Assembly: GCF_012927455.1 (NCBI RefSeq) | Contig: NZ_JABBPE010000014.1 | Span: 1 to 40,613, forward strand | Direction: 5' to 3' | Source of the DNA: Polaromonas sp. | GTDB lineage: Bacteria > Pseudomonadota > Gammaproteobacteria > Burkholderiales > Burkholderiaceae_C | Length of the DNA: 40,613 nucleotides | In this document: piece after piece, positions 18,301 through 27,798 of the stretch | Numbering within the stretch: the stretch's first letter is position 1 | Layout of the letters: the number at the start of each line of letters is the position of its first letter | Program-made: the position numbers and the translations under genes | The notes under the pieces: model-generated | Database searches by the model: none | What the model was told of the DNA's origin: nothing | What the model saw: only the letters and a program-made list of their open reading frames with translations

Positions 18301-18327
18301 TCATACCTTGTCAGTTGATTGGTATGA
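18301..18327. promoter_or_regulatory. Inverted repeat over the start of the AlpA-like gene
   Basis: TCATACC and GGTATGA, perfect 7-bp arms separated by 13 bases, cover the ribosome site and start region. Centre spacing of ~20 bp fits a dimeric repressor on one face of the helix. Confidence 0.45.
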
Positions 18328-18781
18328 CGTGTAGGTTTCGGATTTATTTAGCTGGTCTTTAGGTTCGTATTGCCCTTTAGACCCTTGGGCAGGCCGCTCG
18401 CAGGGTCTGTTCCGCCGCGGCAAGGGCTGCATCAAGTCTTGACTCCGGCTCGCCCGATTTCGGTGTCGCGCTAAGGCATTTGAGCGTTGCGCCGCCCCCG
18501 CCAGTGCGCTGGGCTGCGCGGATGTGCCAACCCCAGTAGTTCCTCGCATGTGCCCCCGAGTTATCGAAGGTGACCAAGCTTATTTGGCAAAGACGCCAGC
18601 CTTTGGCGTGCTTGATACCTACACGAGCGGCAAGGACCCACCGGGCGGTGGGTCCAAAAAAACAACGCCCTCGTATCCGGTATCAGCTTGGCAGGTGGTT
18701 TTGGATTCGAAGGCGCCCCGGTGTAGACCGTAGTGCGCTGTATAGCGACGTGCGGTTTTTCCGGCAGCGGAGCCCGCCAAA
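18328..18781. other. Control region upstream of rep, with a perfect hairpin at 18634-18655
   Basis: No convincing gene. It holds a perfect 9-bp inverted repeat GGACCCACC-GGGC-GGTGGGTCC followed by a run of eight A on the plus strand. The A run is on the wrong side for a plus-strand terminator. A replication or copy-control site near the rep gene is possible, since ColE2-type origins lie close to their rep genes. That is inference. Confidence 0.4.
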
Positions 18782-19873
18782 GTGTCGCAGCCATCACTCC
18801 TTCAACACCTGGACCCCCAGGAATTATTACGTGCCCAATCCATTTCGCTGTTCGCAGACGAAGACCGTCTCGCTCGCAAGCCGCGATGCAGCCAAACCAA
18901 GGATTACAGCCGAGTTCGCACCGCGCCCCACGCGCTGACCCACCCGTACATACAGCCCAACAGCCCGGTGGCCTACTCACGTCTCGTCTTTGACCTGGAT
19001 TGGCACCAGGACCGCCATCGTTTCCACGATTTGCCGCTGCGCTACCTCGCCGACACCCATGCATGGGAAAATGAGCTTGGACTGCCGGCCCCGAATTGGG
19101 CAGCCATCTCGGCGGGGAAAAACGGCGCTCATATTGGCTACGAACTGGAAACACCGGTGGGTAGGCACGAACATGCGCGCATCAAGCCCCAGCAATACCT
19201 TGCCGCCATTGAGAGCGCCATGGCGCTGAAACTTGGCGCAGACTTTGGCTTTACAGGCCAACTGTGCAAAAACCCCATTAATGCACAGTGGGTTCTCTAC
19301 AAAGGCCCGGAACAAGCGCGGGACTTACACGAGCTCGCCGATTATGTAGAGCTCACCACCACAAAAGCTCAAGCCTACAACCGCGCTCCACGCGGGGAAA
19401 TAGGGCGCAATGTTTTCTTGTTCGACACCGTTCGTTTTTGGGCTTACGACAACATTGATGCATTCCGCACCGCGGGGTATGAAACCTGGGAGCAATCTGT
19501 CATCGCGACTGCCGAGCGTGTCAATGCTGCCAGCTACGACCATCTCCCATTCTTGGCAGGTCGAGGCCTGCTGCCCTTTGCTGAGTGCAAAGGCATCGCG
19601 AAGAGTGTGGCGCGGTGGGCATGGGCCAATCATGGCAAGCGAGTTCTTACCGCCGCATTCAGGGAGCTTCAGGCATGGCGGGGGGCCCGGGGGGCGGCGG
19701 CATCGGCGAAGGTGAAGCGGGAACGCCGCGAACAACAAATCATTGCTGCAATCGGCCAGCTCACAGGGCAGCGCCAAATTCCGACTATGGGCAAGGTGGC
19801 TGAGCTCATCGGGTGTTCAAAGCCGACCCTTTCCCTGCACTACAAGAACTTTTTCCAGGACACTCTGCAATAG
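18782..19873 (+). CDS. ColE2-type replication initiator (replicase with primase C-terminal domain)
   Basis: 363 residues from a GTG start with GGAG upstream. Residues ~50-130 carry the replicase signature: HPYIQPNSPVAYSRLVFDLDW, LPAPNWAAISAGKNGAHIGYELETPV. GRNVFLFDTVRFWAY at about residues 205-225 is typical of the same group, followed by a primase-C-terminal-like segment. The last 60 residues (QIIAAIGQLTGQRQIPTMGKVAELIGCSKPTLSLHYKNF) look like a helix-turn-helix. In plasmids this protein primes replication at its own origin. In an integrated island it suggests plasmid ancestry or rolling maintenance after excision. A downstream start is possible, since the first ~40 residues are less conserved-looking. 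Confidence 0.8.
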   Translation: MSQPSLLQHLDPQELLRAQSISLFADEDRLARKPRCSQTKDYSRVRTAPHALTHPYIQPNSPVAYSRLVFDLDWHQDRHRFHDLPLRYLADTHAWENELGLPAPNWAAISAGKNGAHIGYELETPVGRHEHARIKPQQYLAAIESAMALKLGADFGFTGQLCKNPINAQWVLYKGPEQARDLHELADYVELTTTKAQAYNRAPRGEIGRNVFLFDTVRFWAYDNIDAFRTAGYETWEQSVIATAERVNAASYDHLPFLAGRGLLPFAECKGIAKSVARWAWANHGKRVLTAAFRELQAWRGARGAAASAKVKRERREQQIIAAIGQLTGQRQIPTMGKVAELIGCSKPTLSLHYKNFFQDTLQ

Positions 19874-20140
19874 GTAACTGGGGGGTTAACTTAGGCCATA
19901 TCAGGTAAACCCCCGCGGGAAACCAAAAAATAACACTCCGATATTCACGGCTGCCCCCGTCTTCTCTGTTTGAGCGGCGGCTCAAAAAAAAGACGCTTCG
20001 CGACCGACGCGATTGGATGGGTGGTGGGCAGGCCAGGACAAATAGTGAATCCTGACAGTTTCCTCGTCAATAATCCACTATTGGTAATAAGCGTAACTGC
20101 GGCATCGTCAAAATGGGTGCCGAACGAGTCAGGAAGCGGA
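19874..20140. other. Spacer before the restriction operon
   Basis: No gene. An in-frame ATG at 19970 would add 57 poorly conserved-looking residues to HsdR. This stretch probably holds the hsd promoter. An imperfect inverted repeat GGGGGTTAAC...GGTAAACCCCC sits at about 19881-19914. Confidence 0.4.
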
Positions 20141-22612
20141 GTGGATAAGAAGAAGCTGTCAGAAGCCGACATTTGCGAAAAGTTCATCACCCCTGCAATC
20201 CAACAGGCGGGTTGGGACACCATCGAACAGATATACAGGGAGTACACGCTGCGCCCTGGTCGTGTTGTCGTCCGTGGCAATCATGCTTCCCGCGACAAAA
20301 AATCCATTCTGCGTGCCGATTACGTTCTGTTTTTCAAGACCAGTATCCCGCTGGTCGTCGTTGAGGCCAAGGACAACAATCATGCGGTTGGTGCGGGAAT
20401 GGCGCAGGCCATCAATTACGCCGCGATGCTCGACGTCCCGTTCTCCATTTCCAGCAATGGCGATGGTTTTGTGTTCCGCGACGCCACGTTGGCCTATGGA
20501 ACCTTGGAGACCAACCTGACGCTGGACCAGTTCCCCACGCCGGCTGACCTGTGGGAGCGCTACTGCGCCTGGAAGGGCTGGAACGCTGACATACGCAAGG
20601 TCACTGAGTACCCGTACGCCCCTAGCAAGACGCCCCGCTACTACCAGATGAACGCCATCAACGGCACGGTGCAGGCCATTGCCAAAGGCCAGCAGCGCAT
20701 TCTGCTGGTCATGGCCACCGGCACGGGCAAAACGTACACCGCGTTCCAAATCATCTGGCGGCTCTGGAAAAGCGGTGCCAAAAAGCGCATCCTTTTCCTG
20801 GCAGACCGCAACATCCTGATTGACCAGACTATGGTCAATGACTTCCGCCCCTTCAAGGGCGCCATGGCCAAGCTGAGCCCCAATGCCAAGGGTGTGGAGC
20901 GGGTTGATGCGGCCAGCGGAAAGCAGTTTTTTGAAGAACTGGACATCGCCGTCAACAAGTCCACCAAGTTGGTCGACAAGTCGTATGAGATTTATCTCTC
21001 CCTATACCAAGCCGTTTCCGGTACGGAGGAGGAGCAGAACATCTACAAACAGTTTTCCCCGGACTTCTTCGACCTCATCGTCGTCGACGAGTGCCACCGT
21101 GGAAGCGCGGATGAAGACTCTGCCTGGCGCGAAATCCTGACCTATTTCAAGTCCGCCACGCACATTGGCCTCACCGCCACGCCCAAGGAAACCAAGGAAA
21201 TCTCCAACACCGAATACTTTGGCGAGCCGGTGTACGAGTACTCCCTGCGCCAAGGCATTGAAGACGGCTACCTGGCCCCCTACAAAGTCGTCCGGATAGA
21301 CCTGGACAAGGACACTTTTGGTTGGCGCCCCACCGAGGGCATGTCCGACAAGCTGGGCAACGTCATTGAAGACCGCATCTACAACGCCACCGACATGAAC
21401 CGCAAGCTGGTTCTGGAGCGGCGCGATGAGGTCGTGGCGGCCAAAATCACTGAGTACCTCAAGGCCACCAACCGGTTCGACAAGACCATCGTGTTCTGCG
21501 AGGACATCGACCATGCCAGCCGCATGCGCCAGGCCCTGTCCAACGCCAATGCCGACATCTGCAAGGACCATCCCAAATACGTGGTCCAAATCACCGGTGA
21601 CAACCCGGAAGGCAAGATGGAGCTCGACAACTTCATCAACCCGGAGAGGGCCTACCCTGTCATTGCGACCACGTCCAAGCTCATGAGCACGGGCGTGGAC
21701 GCCCAAACCTGTAAGCTCATCGTGCTGGACCAGAACATCAAGTCGATGACGCTCTTCAAGCAAATCATTGGCCGTGGCACCCGGCTGAGGGAGGATTTGG
21801 GCAAAACATGGTTCACCATCCTTGACTTCAAGCGCGCCACCGACATCTTTGCCGACAAGAATTTTGACGGCGACCCCGTGCAGGTTTACGAGCCCAAGGG
21901 CGATGAGCCAGTCGCGCCACCGGAGCCCCCTCCTGTGCAGGGCAATCCAACCAGCGTGGCCGAAGGTTCGGACCAGCCTGAGTGGGAGTTGCCCGGAGGT
22001 TCGACAACTGCTGGGCCGGGTGAATGTGGGGGCGTTGAAATCAAACGCTATATCGTCGACGGCACCGTCAACGTCGCCGTAGCGCGCGAGCGGGTTCAGT
22101 ACCTCAATGCTCAGGGCAAGCTCATTACCGAGAGCCTGCGCGACTACACCCGCATCAATATTGCGGCGAAATACAGTTCACTGGACCAGTTCCTGCAAGC
22201 CTGGAACGACGCCGGGCGCAAGGCCGCCTTGTTGCAAGAGTTGGAGGACCAGGGCGTGCTGCTGGACGCATTGGCCCAGGAGGTCGGCAAGGACCTCGAC
22301 CCCTTTGATTTGCTGCTGTATGTGGCGTGGGGCATGCCGCCCCTGACCCGACGTGAACGGGCCAACCGCGTCAAAAAACGCAATGTTTTTGCCCAGTACG
22401 GCCCCGTTGCCCGCCGCGTGCTGGACGCACTCATCGACAAATATGCGGACCAGGGTGTGCAGACCATCGAGAGCATGGACGTGCTCAGCGTCCCCCCGTT
22501 GAACGACCTGGGCTCCCCGGTTGAGTTGGTCCGCAGCTTTGGGGGTAAGTCCCAGTACATTCAAGCCCTGCAACTGCTCGAGACCGAGCTTTACTCCGCT
22601 CGCTCCGCATAA
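20141..22612 (+). CDS. hsdR: Type I restriction endonuclease, R (motor/nuclease) subunit
   Basis: Translocates DNA and cleaves unmodified DNA as part of the HsdR2M2S complex. From the GTG at 20141 (AGGAAG four bases upstream) it has 823 residues beginning VDKKKLSEADICEKFI, a typical HsdR start. The PD-(D/E)xK nuclease site is RADYVLFF...LVVVEAK. Helicase motifs follow: ATGTGKTYTA (I), VVDECHRGS (II), GLTATP (III), IIGRGTRLRED (VI). A C-terminal helical region ends at LETELYSARSA. It is the first gene of hsdR-hsdM-hsdS-DUF262. It looks intact. Confidence 0.95.
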   Translation: MDKKKLSEADICEKFITPAIQQAGWDTIEQIYREYTLRPGRVVVRGNHASRDKKSILRADYVLFFKTSIPLVVVEAKDNNHAVGAGMAQAINYAAMLDVPFSISSNGDGFVFRDATLAYGTLETNLTLDQFPTPADLWERYCAWKGWNADIRKVTEYPYAPSKTPRYYQMNAINGTVQAIAKGQQRILLVMATGTGKTYTAFQIIWRLWKSGAKKRILFLADRNILIDQTMVNDFRPFKGAMAKLSPNAKGVERVDAASGKQFFEELDIAVNKSTKLVDKSYEIYLSLYQAVSGTEEEQNIYKQFSPDFFDLIVVDECHRGSADEDSAWREILTYFKSATHIGLTATPKETKEISNTEYFGEPVYEYSLRQGIEDGYLAPYKVVRIDLDKDTFGWRPTEGMSDKLGNVIEDRIYNATDMNRKLVLERRDEVVAAKITEYLKATNRFDKTIVFCEDIDHASRMRQALSNANADICKDHPKYVVQITGDNPEGKMELDNFINPERAYPVIATTSKLMSTGVDAQTCKLIVLDQNIKSMTLFKQIIGRGTRLREDLGKTWFTILDFKRATDIFADKNFDGDPVQVYEPKGDEPVAPPEPPPVQGNPTSVAEGSDQPEWELPGGSTTAGPGECGGVEIKRYIVDGTVNVAVARERVQYLNAQGKLITESLRDYTRINIAAKYSSLDQFLQAWNDAGRKAALLQELEDQGVLLDALAQEVGKDLDPFDLLLYVAWGMPPLTRRERANRVKKRNVFAQYGPVARRVLDALIDKYADQGVQTIESMDVLSVPPLNDLGSPVELVRSFGGKSQYIQALQLLETELYSARSA

Positions 22613-22637
22613 ATTTTTCCCCCGTCAGAACACCCGC

Positions 22638-24107
22638 ATGTCCAATATTTCCGCCGTCATCAAATCCATTCAAGACATCATGCGCCAAGACAGCGGCGTG
22701 GATGGCGACGCACAGCGCATCTCCCAGCTCACCTGGCTACTGTTCCTCAAAGTGTTCGATGCCCAGGAAGAAGAACTGGAAATCACCCGGGACGCCTTCA
22801 AAAGCCCCATCCCTGAGGACCTGCGCTGGCGTAATTGGGCCACCGATGCCGAAGGCATCACGGGCGACGCGCTGCTGGATTTTGTCAACGGGCAGCTCTT
22901 TCCCAAGCTTAAAACAATCGTGGGCGATGCCAAACGCAATCCCCGGGGCTATGTGGTGCGCAGCGTGTTTGAGGATGCCTTCAACTACATGAAGAGCGGC
23001 CAGCTGCTGCGCCAGGTCATCACCAAACTAAATGCCATTGATTTCAACCGGCAGGCCGAGCGGCACCAGTTCAACGACCTGTACGAAAAGATTCTTAAAG
23101 ACCTGCAATCAGCGGGCAACGCCGGCGAGTTCTACACGCCGCGCGCCGTCACCCAGTTCATGGTCGACATGGTCAATCCCCAGTTGGGGGAGGTGGTACT
23201 AGACCCCGCCTGCGGCACCGGGGGCTTTCTGGTCTGCACCCTCGAGCACATCCGCAAGCAAGTCAAAAACGAGGCTGACCAGGGCATCTTGCAGCGCAGC
23301 GTACGGGGCGTCGAGAAAAAGCAGCTCCCGCACATGCTGTGCACCACCAACATGATGCTGCACGGGGTGGAAGTCCCCAGCCAGATTGCCCATGACAACA
23401 CGCTGACCCGCCCCTTGCGCGACTATGGCGCTGCGGACCGGGTGGACATCATCATCACCAATCCGCCCTTTGGCGGCGTCGAAGAGCCGGGTACGGAAAA
23501 CAACTTCCCGGCCGATGTGCGGACCAAGGAGACGGCGGACCTGTTTCTGGTGCTCATCAAGCATCTGCTGAAAAATCAGGGCCGTGCCGCCCTGGTGTTG
23601 CCCGATGGCACGCTGTTTGGCGAGGGTGTCAAAAGTCGCATCAAAGAGCAGTTGCTGCAGGAGTGCAATCTGCACACCATCGTGCGTCTGCCCAATGGCG
23701 TGTTCAGCCCTTACACCGGCATCAAGACCAACCTGCTGTTCTTCACCAAGGGCCAACCCACCAAGGACATCTGGTACTACGAGCACCAGTACCCCGCAGG
23801 CGTCAAAAACTACAACAAGACCAAGCCCATCCGCATTGAAGAGTTTGAGGTCGAAAAGGCCTGGTGGGGAAGCGAGGCTGACGGCTTTGCCAGCCGGATT
23901 GAAAACGAATTTGCCTGGAAGGTCGGCATCGATGCCATCAAGGCCGCCGGCTTTAACCTTGACCAGAAAAATCCCCATGCGGCAGAGCTGACCAACCATG
24001 ACCCGGTGCAAATGCTGGGAGATTACCAGCGTCTACAGGCTGAAATTCAGGACATGCGCGACCAGCTTAAGGGCATCCTGGCGCAATCCGTTGGGAACGC
24101 TGCATGA
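22638..24107 (+). CDS. hsdM: Type I restriction-modification, M (methyltransferase) subunit
   Basis: N6-adenine methyltransferase. 489 residues from the ATG at 22638, 25 bases after hsdR. The N-terminal HsdM helical domain is ISAVIKSIQDIMRQDSGVDGDAQRISQLTWLLFLKVFD. The SAM-binding motif is GEVVLDPACGTGGFL, preceded by AGEFYTPRAVTQFMVDMV. The catalytic motif IITNPPFGG (NPPF) is intact. The C terminus ends in a helical segment. It overlaps hsdS by four bases (ATGA), so M and S are translated together. Confidence 0.97.
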   Translation: MSNISAVIKSIQDIMRQDSGVDGDAQRISQLTWLLFLKVFDAQEEELEITRDAFKSPIPEDLRWRNWATDAEGITGDALLDFVNGQLFPKLKTIVGDAKRNPRGYVVRSVFEDAFNYMKSGQLLRQVITKLNAIDFNRQAERHQFNDLYEKILKDLQSAGNAGEFYTPRAVTQFMVDMVNPQLGEVVLDPACGTGGFLVCTLEHIRKQVKNEADQGILQRSVRGVEKKQLPHMLCTTNMMLHGVEVPSQIAHDNTLTRPLRDYGAADRVDIIITNPPFGGVEEPGTENNFPADVRTKETADLFLVLIKHLLKNQGRAALVLPDGTLFGEGVKSRIKEQLLQECNLHTIVRLPNGVFSPYTGIKTNLLFFTKGQPTKDIWYYEHQYPAGVKNYNKTKPIRIEEFEVEKAWWGSEADGFASRIENEFAWKVGIDAIKAAGFNLDQKNPHAAELTNHDPVQMLGDYQRLQAEIQDMRDQLKGILAQSVGNAA

Positions 24108-25783
24108 GTGAGTCGTGGTTGCTGAAAAACTTTGACCTACTGGCCACTGCCCCGGGTGGGGTAGCAAGGTTAAGAGAATTGATTTTGACCTTGGCGGTGC
24201 AAGGCAAATTGATACCCCAAGACCCTAACGATGAACCCGCGAGTGAACTTCTAAAGAAGATTCGTGTGGAGAAAGACCGACTTATTGTCGATGGAAAAAT
24301 CAAACGCGACAAGCCGCTGGCCGAGATTGCAGAGAAGGAAAAGCCGTTTGAGTTGCCAGTGAACTGGGCGTGGGAGAGGTTCGGCGTGATTGCTGGAATT
24401 GAACGCGGCGGCTCCCCTCGCCCGATTCAGTCCTTTTTGACTAATGAACCTGATAGCCTCAATTGGATAAAGATTGGCGACACCGAGAAAGGGGGCAAGT
24501 ACATCACGTCAACAAGTGAAAAAATCCGGCGCGATGGTTTGTCCAAAACTAGAATGGTTTTCCCTGGAGACTTTCTGTTAACGAACTCAATGAGCTTCGG
24601 ACGTCCGTACATAACTCAAATTGAGGGGTGTATCCATGACGGGTGGTTGCGCATTAGTCCACCAAGTTCTTTGAACAAAGATTTTCTCTATGTGTTGCTC
24701 TCATCCCGGTTCATACGTACGGTTTTCGAGGCGTCTGCCGCCGGTGGTGTGGTCCTGAACTTAAATGCAGACAAGGTTCGTACTGTTCCCATTCCGCTAC
24801 CACCACTAGCCGAGCAATCCCGCATCGTCGCCCGCGTCGAAGAGCTGATGAAGCTCTGCGATGCACTGGAGCAAAACGGACGCCTGGCTGATGAGCAACA
24901 TGCCCGACTTACCACCTCACTGTTTGATGCCCTGGTGACCAGTGAATCCGCCCAGGCCCTGGCAGAGAACTGGCAGCGGGTGGCGGAGAGCTTTGACCTG
25001 TTACTGGACAGGCCCGGGGCGGTTGATGCGCTGGAGCAGACGGTATTGCAGTTGGCGGTGCGTGGGATGTTGGTACCTCAGGACGAAGCAGAGCCATCTG
25101 CCAAGCTTTTTTTGCGTAGCATGAAGATTCAAAAGCGCAGCGTTGATTCATCCTGTGACGGGTTTGCAAATGCACCGTATGAGACTCCTGGGAATTGGGA
25201 ATGGTGCAAGCTTGAATTGATTGCTCAGGTAGGCACCGGAACCACACCTTCGCGTGAGGTTTCAGAATTTTTTTCCCCTCCCGAAGTTCCATGGGTCACC
25301 AGTGGAGAAACAGGCAACTCTCACATACGGGCAACCCGGCAATTTGTGTCCAACTTAGCTCTCACCGAGACAAGTCTGAAGGTATATCCGGTTGGCACCT
25401 TAATCGTTGCTATGTACGGCCAGGGAAAGACTCGTGGCCAAGTCGCTGAGTTATTGATTCCGGCAGCAACGAATCAAGCTTGTGCTGCAATCGTCCTCCA
25501 CGACAAAAGTGAAGGCCATCGCGATTACGTCAAATTGTTTTTTGAGAAGAGCTATGACGAGATTCGCCTTCAAGCGGCGGGTGGTGCGCAGCCGAATCTG
25601 AACGTTGGAAAAATCAAGTCGACCTTAATACCCGTGCCGCCTCTGAATGAGCAAGTCCGTATCGTGCATTGCGTAAAACAATTACGCGTCTTGTGCACCC
25701 AAATACGGGACCAAATTCTAAATTCGCGCCAGACCCAGTCCACGTTGGCTGGTGTACTAGCTGAAATGGCGACGGGGACCTGA
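24104..25783 (+). CDS. hsdS: Type I restriction-modification, S (specificity) subunit
   Basis: 559 residues with two half-subunits visible as an internal repeat: DLLATAPGGVARLRELILTLAVQGKLIPQD near residue 12 and DLLLDRPGAVDALEQTVLQLAVRGMLVPQD near residue 297. Each is followed by a target-recognition domain: LPVNWAWERFGVIAGIERGGSP... and TPGNWEWCKLELIAQVGTGTTP... Each ends in IPLPPLAEQSRIVARVEEL- or IPVPPLNEQVRIVHCV-type spacer helices. The two half-sites are bound by the two domains; the sequence specificity cannot be read. Base composition is more A/T-rich than in hsdR/hsdM, as is usual for exchanged specificity genes. Confidence 0.95.
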   Translation: MSESWLLKNFDLLATAPGGVARLRELILTLAVQGKLIPQDPNDEPASELLKKIRVEKDRLIVDGKIKRDKPLAEIAEKEKPFELPVNWAWERFGVIAGIERGGSPRPIQSFLTNEPDSLNWIKIGDTEKGGKYITSTSEKIRRDGLSKTRMVFPGDFLLTNSMSFGRPYITQIEGCIHDGWLRISPPSSLNKDFLYVLLSSRFIRTVFEASAAGGVVLNLNADKVRTVPIPLPPLAEQSRIVARVEELMKLCDALEQNGRLADEQHARLTTSLFDALVTSESAQALAENWQRVAESFDLLLDRPGAVDALEQTVLQLAVRGMLVPQDEAEPSAKLFLRSMKIQKRSVDSSCDGFANAPYETPGNWEWCKLELIAQVGTGTTPSREVSEFFSPPEVPWVTSGETGNSHIRATRQFVSNLALTETSLKVYPVGTLIVAMYGQGKTRGQVAELLIPAATNQACAAIVLHDKSEGHRDYVKLFFEKSYDEIRLQAAGGAQPNLNVGKIKSTLIPVPPLNEQVRIVHCVKQLRVLCTQIRDQILNSRQTQSTLAGVLAEMATGT

Positions 25784-25811
25784 AGCAGAAACACATATTG
25801 GAGAGCATGGA

Positions 25812-27494
25812 ATGTCACAAATTCAGGAAATTCGTATCCAACTAGAGGGTGTTGGTGCCGTTCTCAAATCACGGCGCTTCGGGGTACCTGCGTATCAACG
25901 TTCATACGCTTGGGAGCGAGAGCATATTGAGGCGCTTCTAAATGATGTCAGCGAAGCGATAAAGAATAAAGAAAAGGAATACTTTCTTGGCTCGCTTGTC
26001 GTTACAGGCCCTGTAGACCACAGGTACGAGGTCGTTGATGGGCAGCAGCGATTGACCACGGTGAGCCTGGTTATTGCTGCCATTAAAGATATTTTCGTCC
26101 GCGACAACGACATGGAAGTAGTCATGTCAGTTCGAAATGACTACCTATCCAGCACTGACAGAAAGACGAAAGAGAAGGAGCCCAAGCTGGTTCTAAACGA
26201 AGTCGATAATGAGCTTTTTCAAGAGCTCATTGAATCCATTCCAAAGGTCGAAAATACACGCTTCGCGCGACAGTCACACAAAAGACTATTAGACGCTGCG
26301 AGCATTATTTTTGCTTACTTTGAAGAGCTGTGCAAAAAGTCTAAAGATGCAGAGGCTGACCTGCACGATTGGCTTGACTACCTAGAGTCCAACCTCAAGG
26401 TAATCATGGTTACTGCCCCAGATGACAGCAACGCTTTCATCATTTTTGAGACTCTAAATGACAGGGGACTGGAGCTTGCGATTTCAGACCTTCTGAAAAA
26501 TTATTTATTCCATCGCTCTGGCGACAAAATTGAGGAGACCAAAAATCGTTGGCTATCAATGGTCGCAGTTTTGGAAAGCGCATCAGACGACCCATTGGTC
26601 GTACCCTTTCTTCGGCATTTCGCGATGTCCAAGTACGGATTGGTTCGGGAGAAGGAGCTCTTTGGACTCATAAAGAAGAAGGTCACCACCAAAAAATTGG
26701 CATTACAGTTTTCGACAGACCTCAGAGACAACTCAAAAACCTATTCAGCTCTTATAAATACTGACCACGACTTCTGGGGGGGGTACGATTCAAAAGTTCG
26801 CGATTGCGCGGGGGCATTGAATCTGCTGGGGATGGTGCAAATTAGGCCCTTGCTTTTGGCTATATTGGCGCACTTTGAACCAAAGCAAGTGAAATTAGCA
26901 TTTGAAAAGCTAGAAGCAGTCGCCGTGAGATTTTTGATTGTTGGAGGCACAGGTGGGGGCTCCTTAGAGCGGATATACAGTGAAACAGCAAAGGCTGTGT
27001 CAGAGGAAAAACTTACAACGGCATCGGGCGTTGTTAGGGCATTCTCGACGCTCCCAACCGACTCGGCATTTCAACTAGCTTTTATCATAACGACCGTTTC
27101 CAAGCAGAGCCTCGCGCGCTACTACCTACGGAAATTGGAAGAATTTGGCGCCATGCCTGCTGACGGAGAGTTAGTGCCCAACAAAGACACTGGACGTGTG
27201 AATTTAGAGCACATTTTGCCACTTTCATTGGGAGAAGAGTGGTCGAAAAATTGGTCTGCAGATGACGCGCGTGCCTATCAGCGTAGGCTCGGCAACCTTG
27301 CAATCATGTCGGCCAAAATCAACTCCTCACTTGGAAATGAGCCCTTTGAAACGAAAAAATCGGCTTATAAGAAGTCGAGCTTTCACTTCACAAACACTTT
27401 GTCTGCAAGCAAACGATGGGACAAGGCTGCAATTGATAGCCGACAAATTGAGATGGCAAAGCTAGCCATAAAGGTTTGGTCAGTAGGTGGCTGA
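25812..27494 (+). CDS. DUF262-DUF1524 fusion protein (GmrSD-like, modified-DNA nuclease)
   Basis: 560 residues, GGAG upstream of ATG. The N-terminal DUF262/GmrS-like part has VPAYQRSYAW (about residues 26-35), FLGSLVVTG and the signature VVDGQQRLTTVSL (about 74-86). The C-terminal DUF1524/GmrD-like HNH part has NLEHILPLSLGEEW (about 458-471), LGNLAIMSAKINSSLGNEPFETKK and a helical end. Known fused relatives (GmrSD, and BrxU- or SspE-like enzymes) cut modified phage DNA or use NTPs. It starts 28 bases after hsdS on the same strand, so it appears to be a fourth gene of the R-M operon. It is clearly more A/T-rich than the core genes. Target modification is unknown. Confidence 0.85.
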   Translation: MSQIQEIRIQLEGVGAVLKSRRFGVPAYQRSYAWEREHIEALLNDVSEAIKNKEKEYFLGSLVVTGPVDHRYEVVDGQQRLTTVSLVIAAIKDIFVRDNDMEVVMSVRNDYLSSTDRKTKEKEPKLVLNEVDNELFQELIESIPKVENTRFARQSHKRLLDAASIIFAYFEELCKKSKDAEADLHDWLDYLESNLKVIMVTAPDDSNAFIIFETLNDRGLELAISDLLKNYLFHRSGDKIEETKNRWLSMVAVLESASDDPLVVPFLRHFAMSKYGLVREKELFGLIKKKVTTKKLALQFSTDLRDNSKTYSALINTDHDFWGGYDSKVRDCAGALNLLGMVQIRPLLLAILAHFEPKQVKLAFEKLEAVAVRFLIVGGTGGGSLERIYSETAKAVSEEKLTTASGVVRAFSTLPTDSAFQLAFIITTVSKQSLARYYLRKLEEFGAMPADGELVPNKDTGRVNLEHILPLSLGEEWSKNWSADDARAYQRRLGNLAIMSAKINSSLGNEPFETKKSAYKKSSFHFTNTLSASKRWDKAAIDSRQIEMAKLAIKVWSVGG

Positions 27495-27522
27495 GAAAGA
27501 GGCCCCCCTTGCGGGAGGCCTC
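27491..27522 (-). terminator. Intrinsic terminator at the 3' end of the large minus-strand RNA
   Basis: On the minus strand GAGGCCTCCC-GCAA-GGGGGGCCTC, a 10-bp stem with one mismatch and a GNRA loop, is followed by TTTCTC. On the plus strand it is followed by CCC, so it works for the minus strand. It touches the stop codon of the DUF262-DUF1524 gene. Confidence 0.75.
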
Positions 27523-27700
27523 CCCAGTTGCTGGCATTAGTTAAATTGCGTCGCTAAATAGACCCCGAAGCAAAAAGCTCCGGGGTTCGAATCAAAACGA
27601 ATTACGCAATCAGGGATAACTCCCTTACCTTGTCCATCCGCCGCGGTTCATTTAAGGCCAAGCCTCAAATTTCCGCGCACCGTGCAAACGCTCGGGCTCA

Positions 27701-27798
27701 CCAGACCGCCAAGTCTGGCTCACCGAATAAAAGCGCCGCATGGCTCGAAAGATGCCCGCCAAGGCATCTTCTCCCGGACCCCTCTCGCCAAAGAGAGG
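27701..27798 (-). ncRNA. Three 3'-side hairpins with UUGGCG-type loops (part of the large RNA)
   Basis: Stems differ but loops repeat. At 27701-27718, CCAGAC/GTCTGG. At 27749-27770, AAGATGCC/GGCATCTT. At 27781-27798, CCTCTC/GAGAGG. On the RNA (minus) strand the loops are UUGGCG, UUGGCG and UUUGGC. They are complementary to the loops of the 28748-28829 group. Confidence 0.7.

Noticed and set aside
18301..18549. 82-codon minus-strand frame ending in ATGA overlap with the AlpA-like gene
   Set aside because: Low-complexity, no motif, no ribosome site. The AlpA start at 18298 is better placed, so the overlap is probably chance.
18634..18655. Rho-independent terminator
   Set aside because: The stem is perfect, but it is followed by A on the plus strand and the T run on the minus strand precedes the stem, so it cannot terminate in either direction.
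19970..20140. ATG at 19970 as the hsdR start
   Set aside because: The 57 extra residues do not look like HsdR, and the GTG at 20141 has AGGAAG in place and begins with the typical LSEADICEKFI.
27701..27798. CRISPR array (repeated CGCCAA motif)
   Set aside because: Only six bases repeat, the flanking stems differ and spacing is irregular; no Cas genes in the window.
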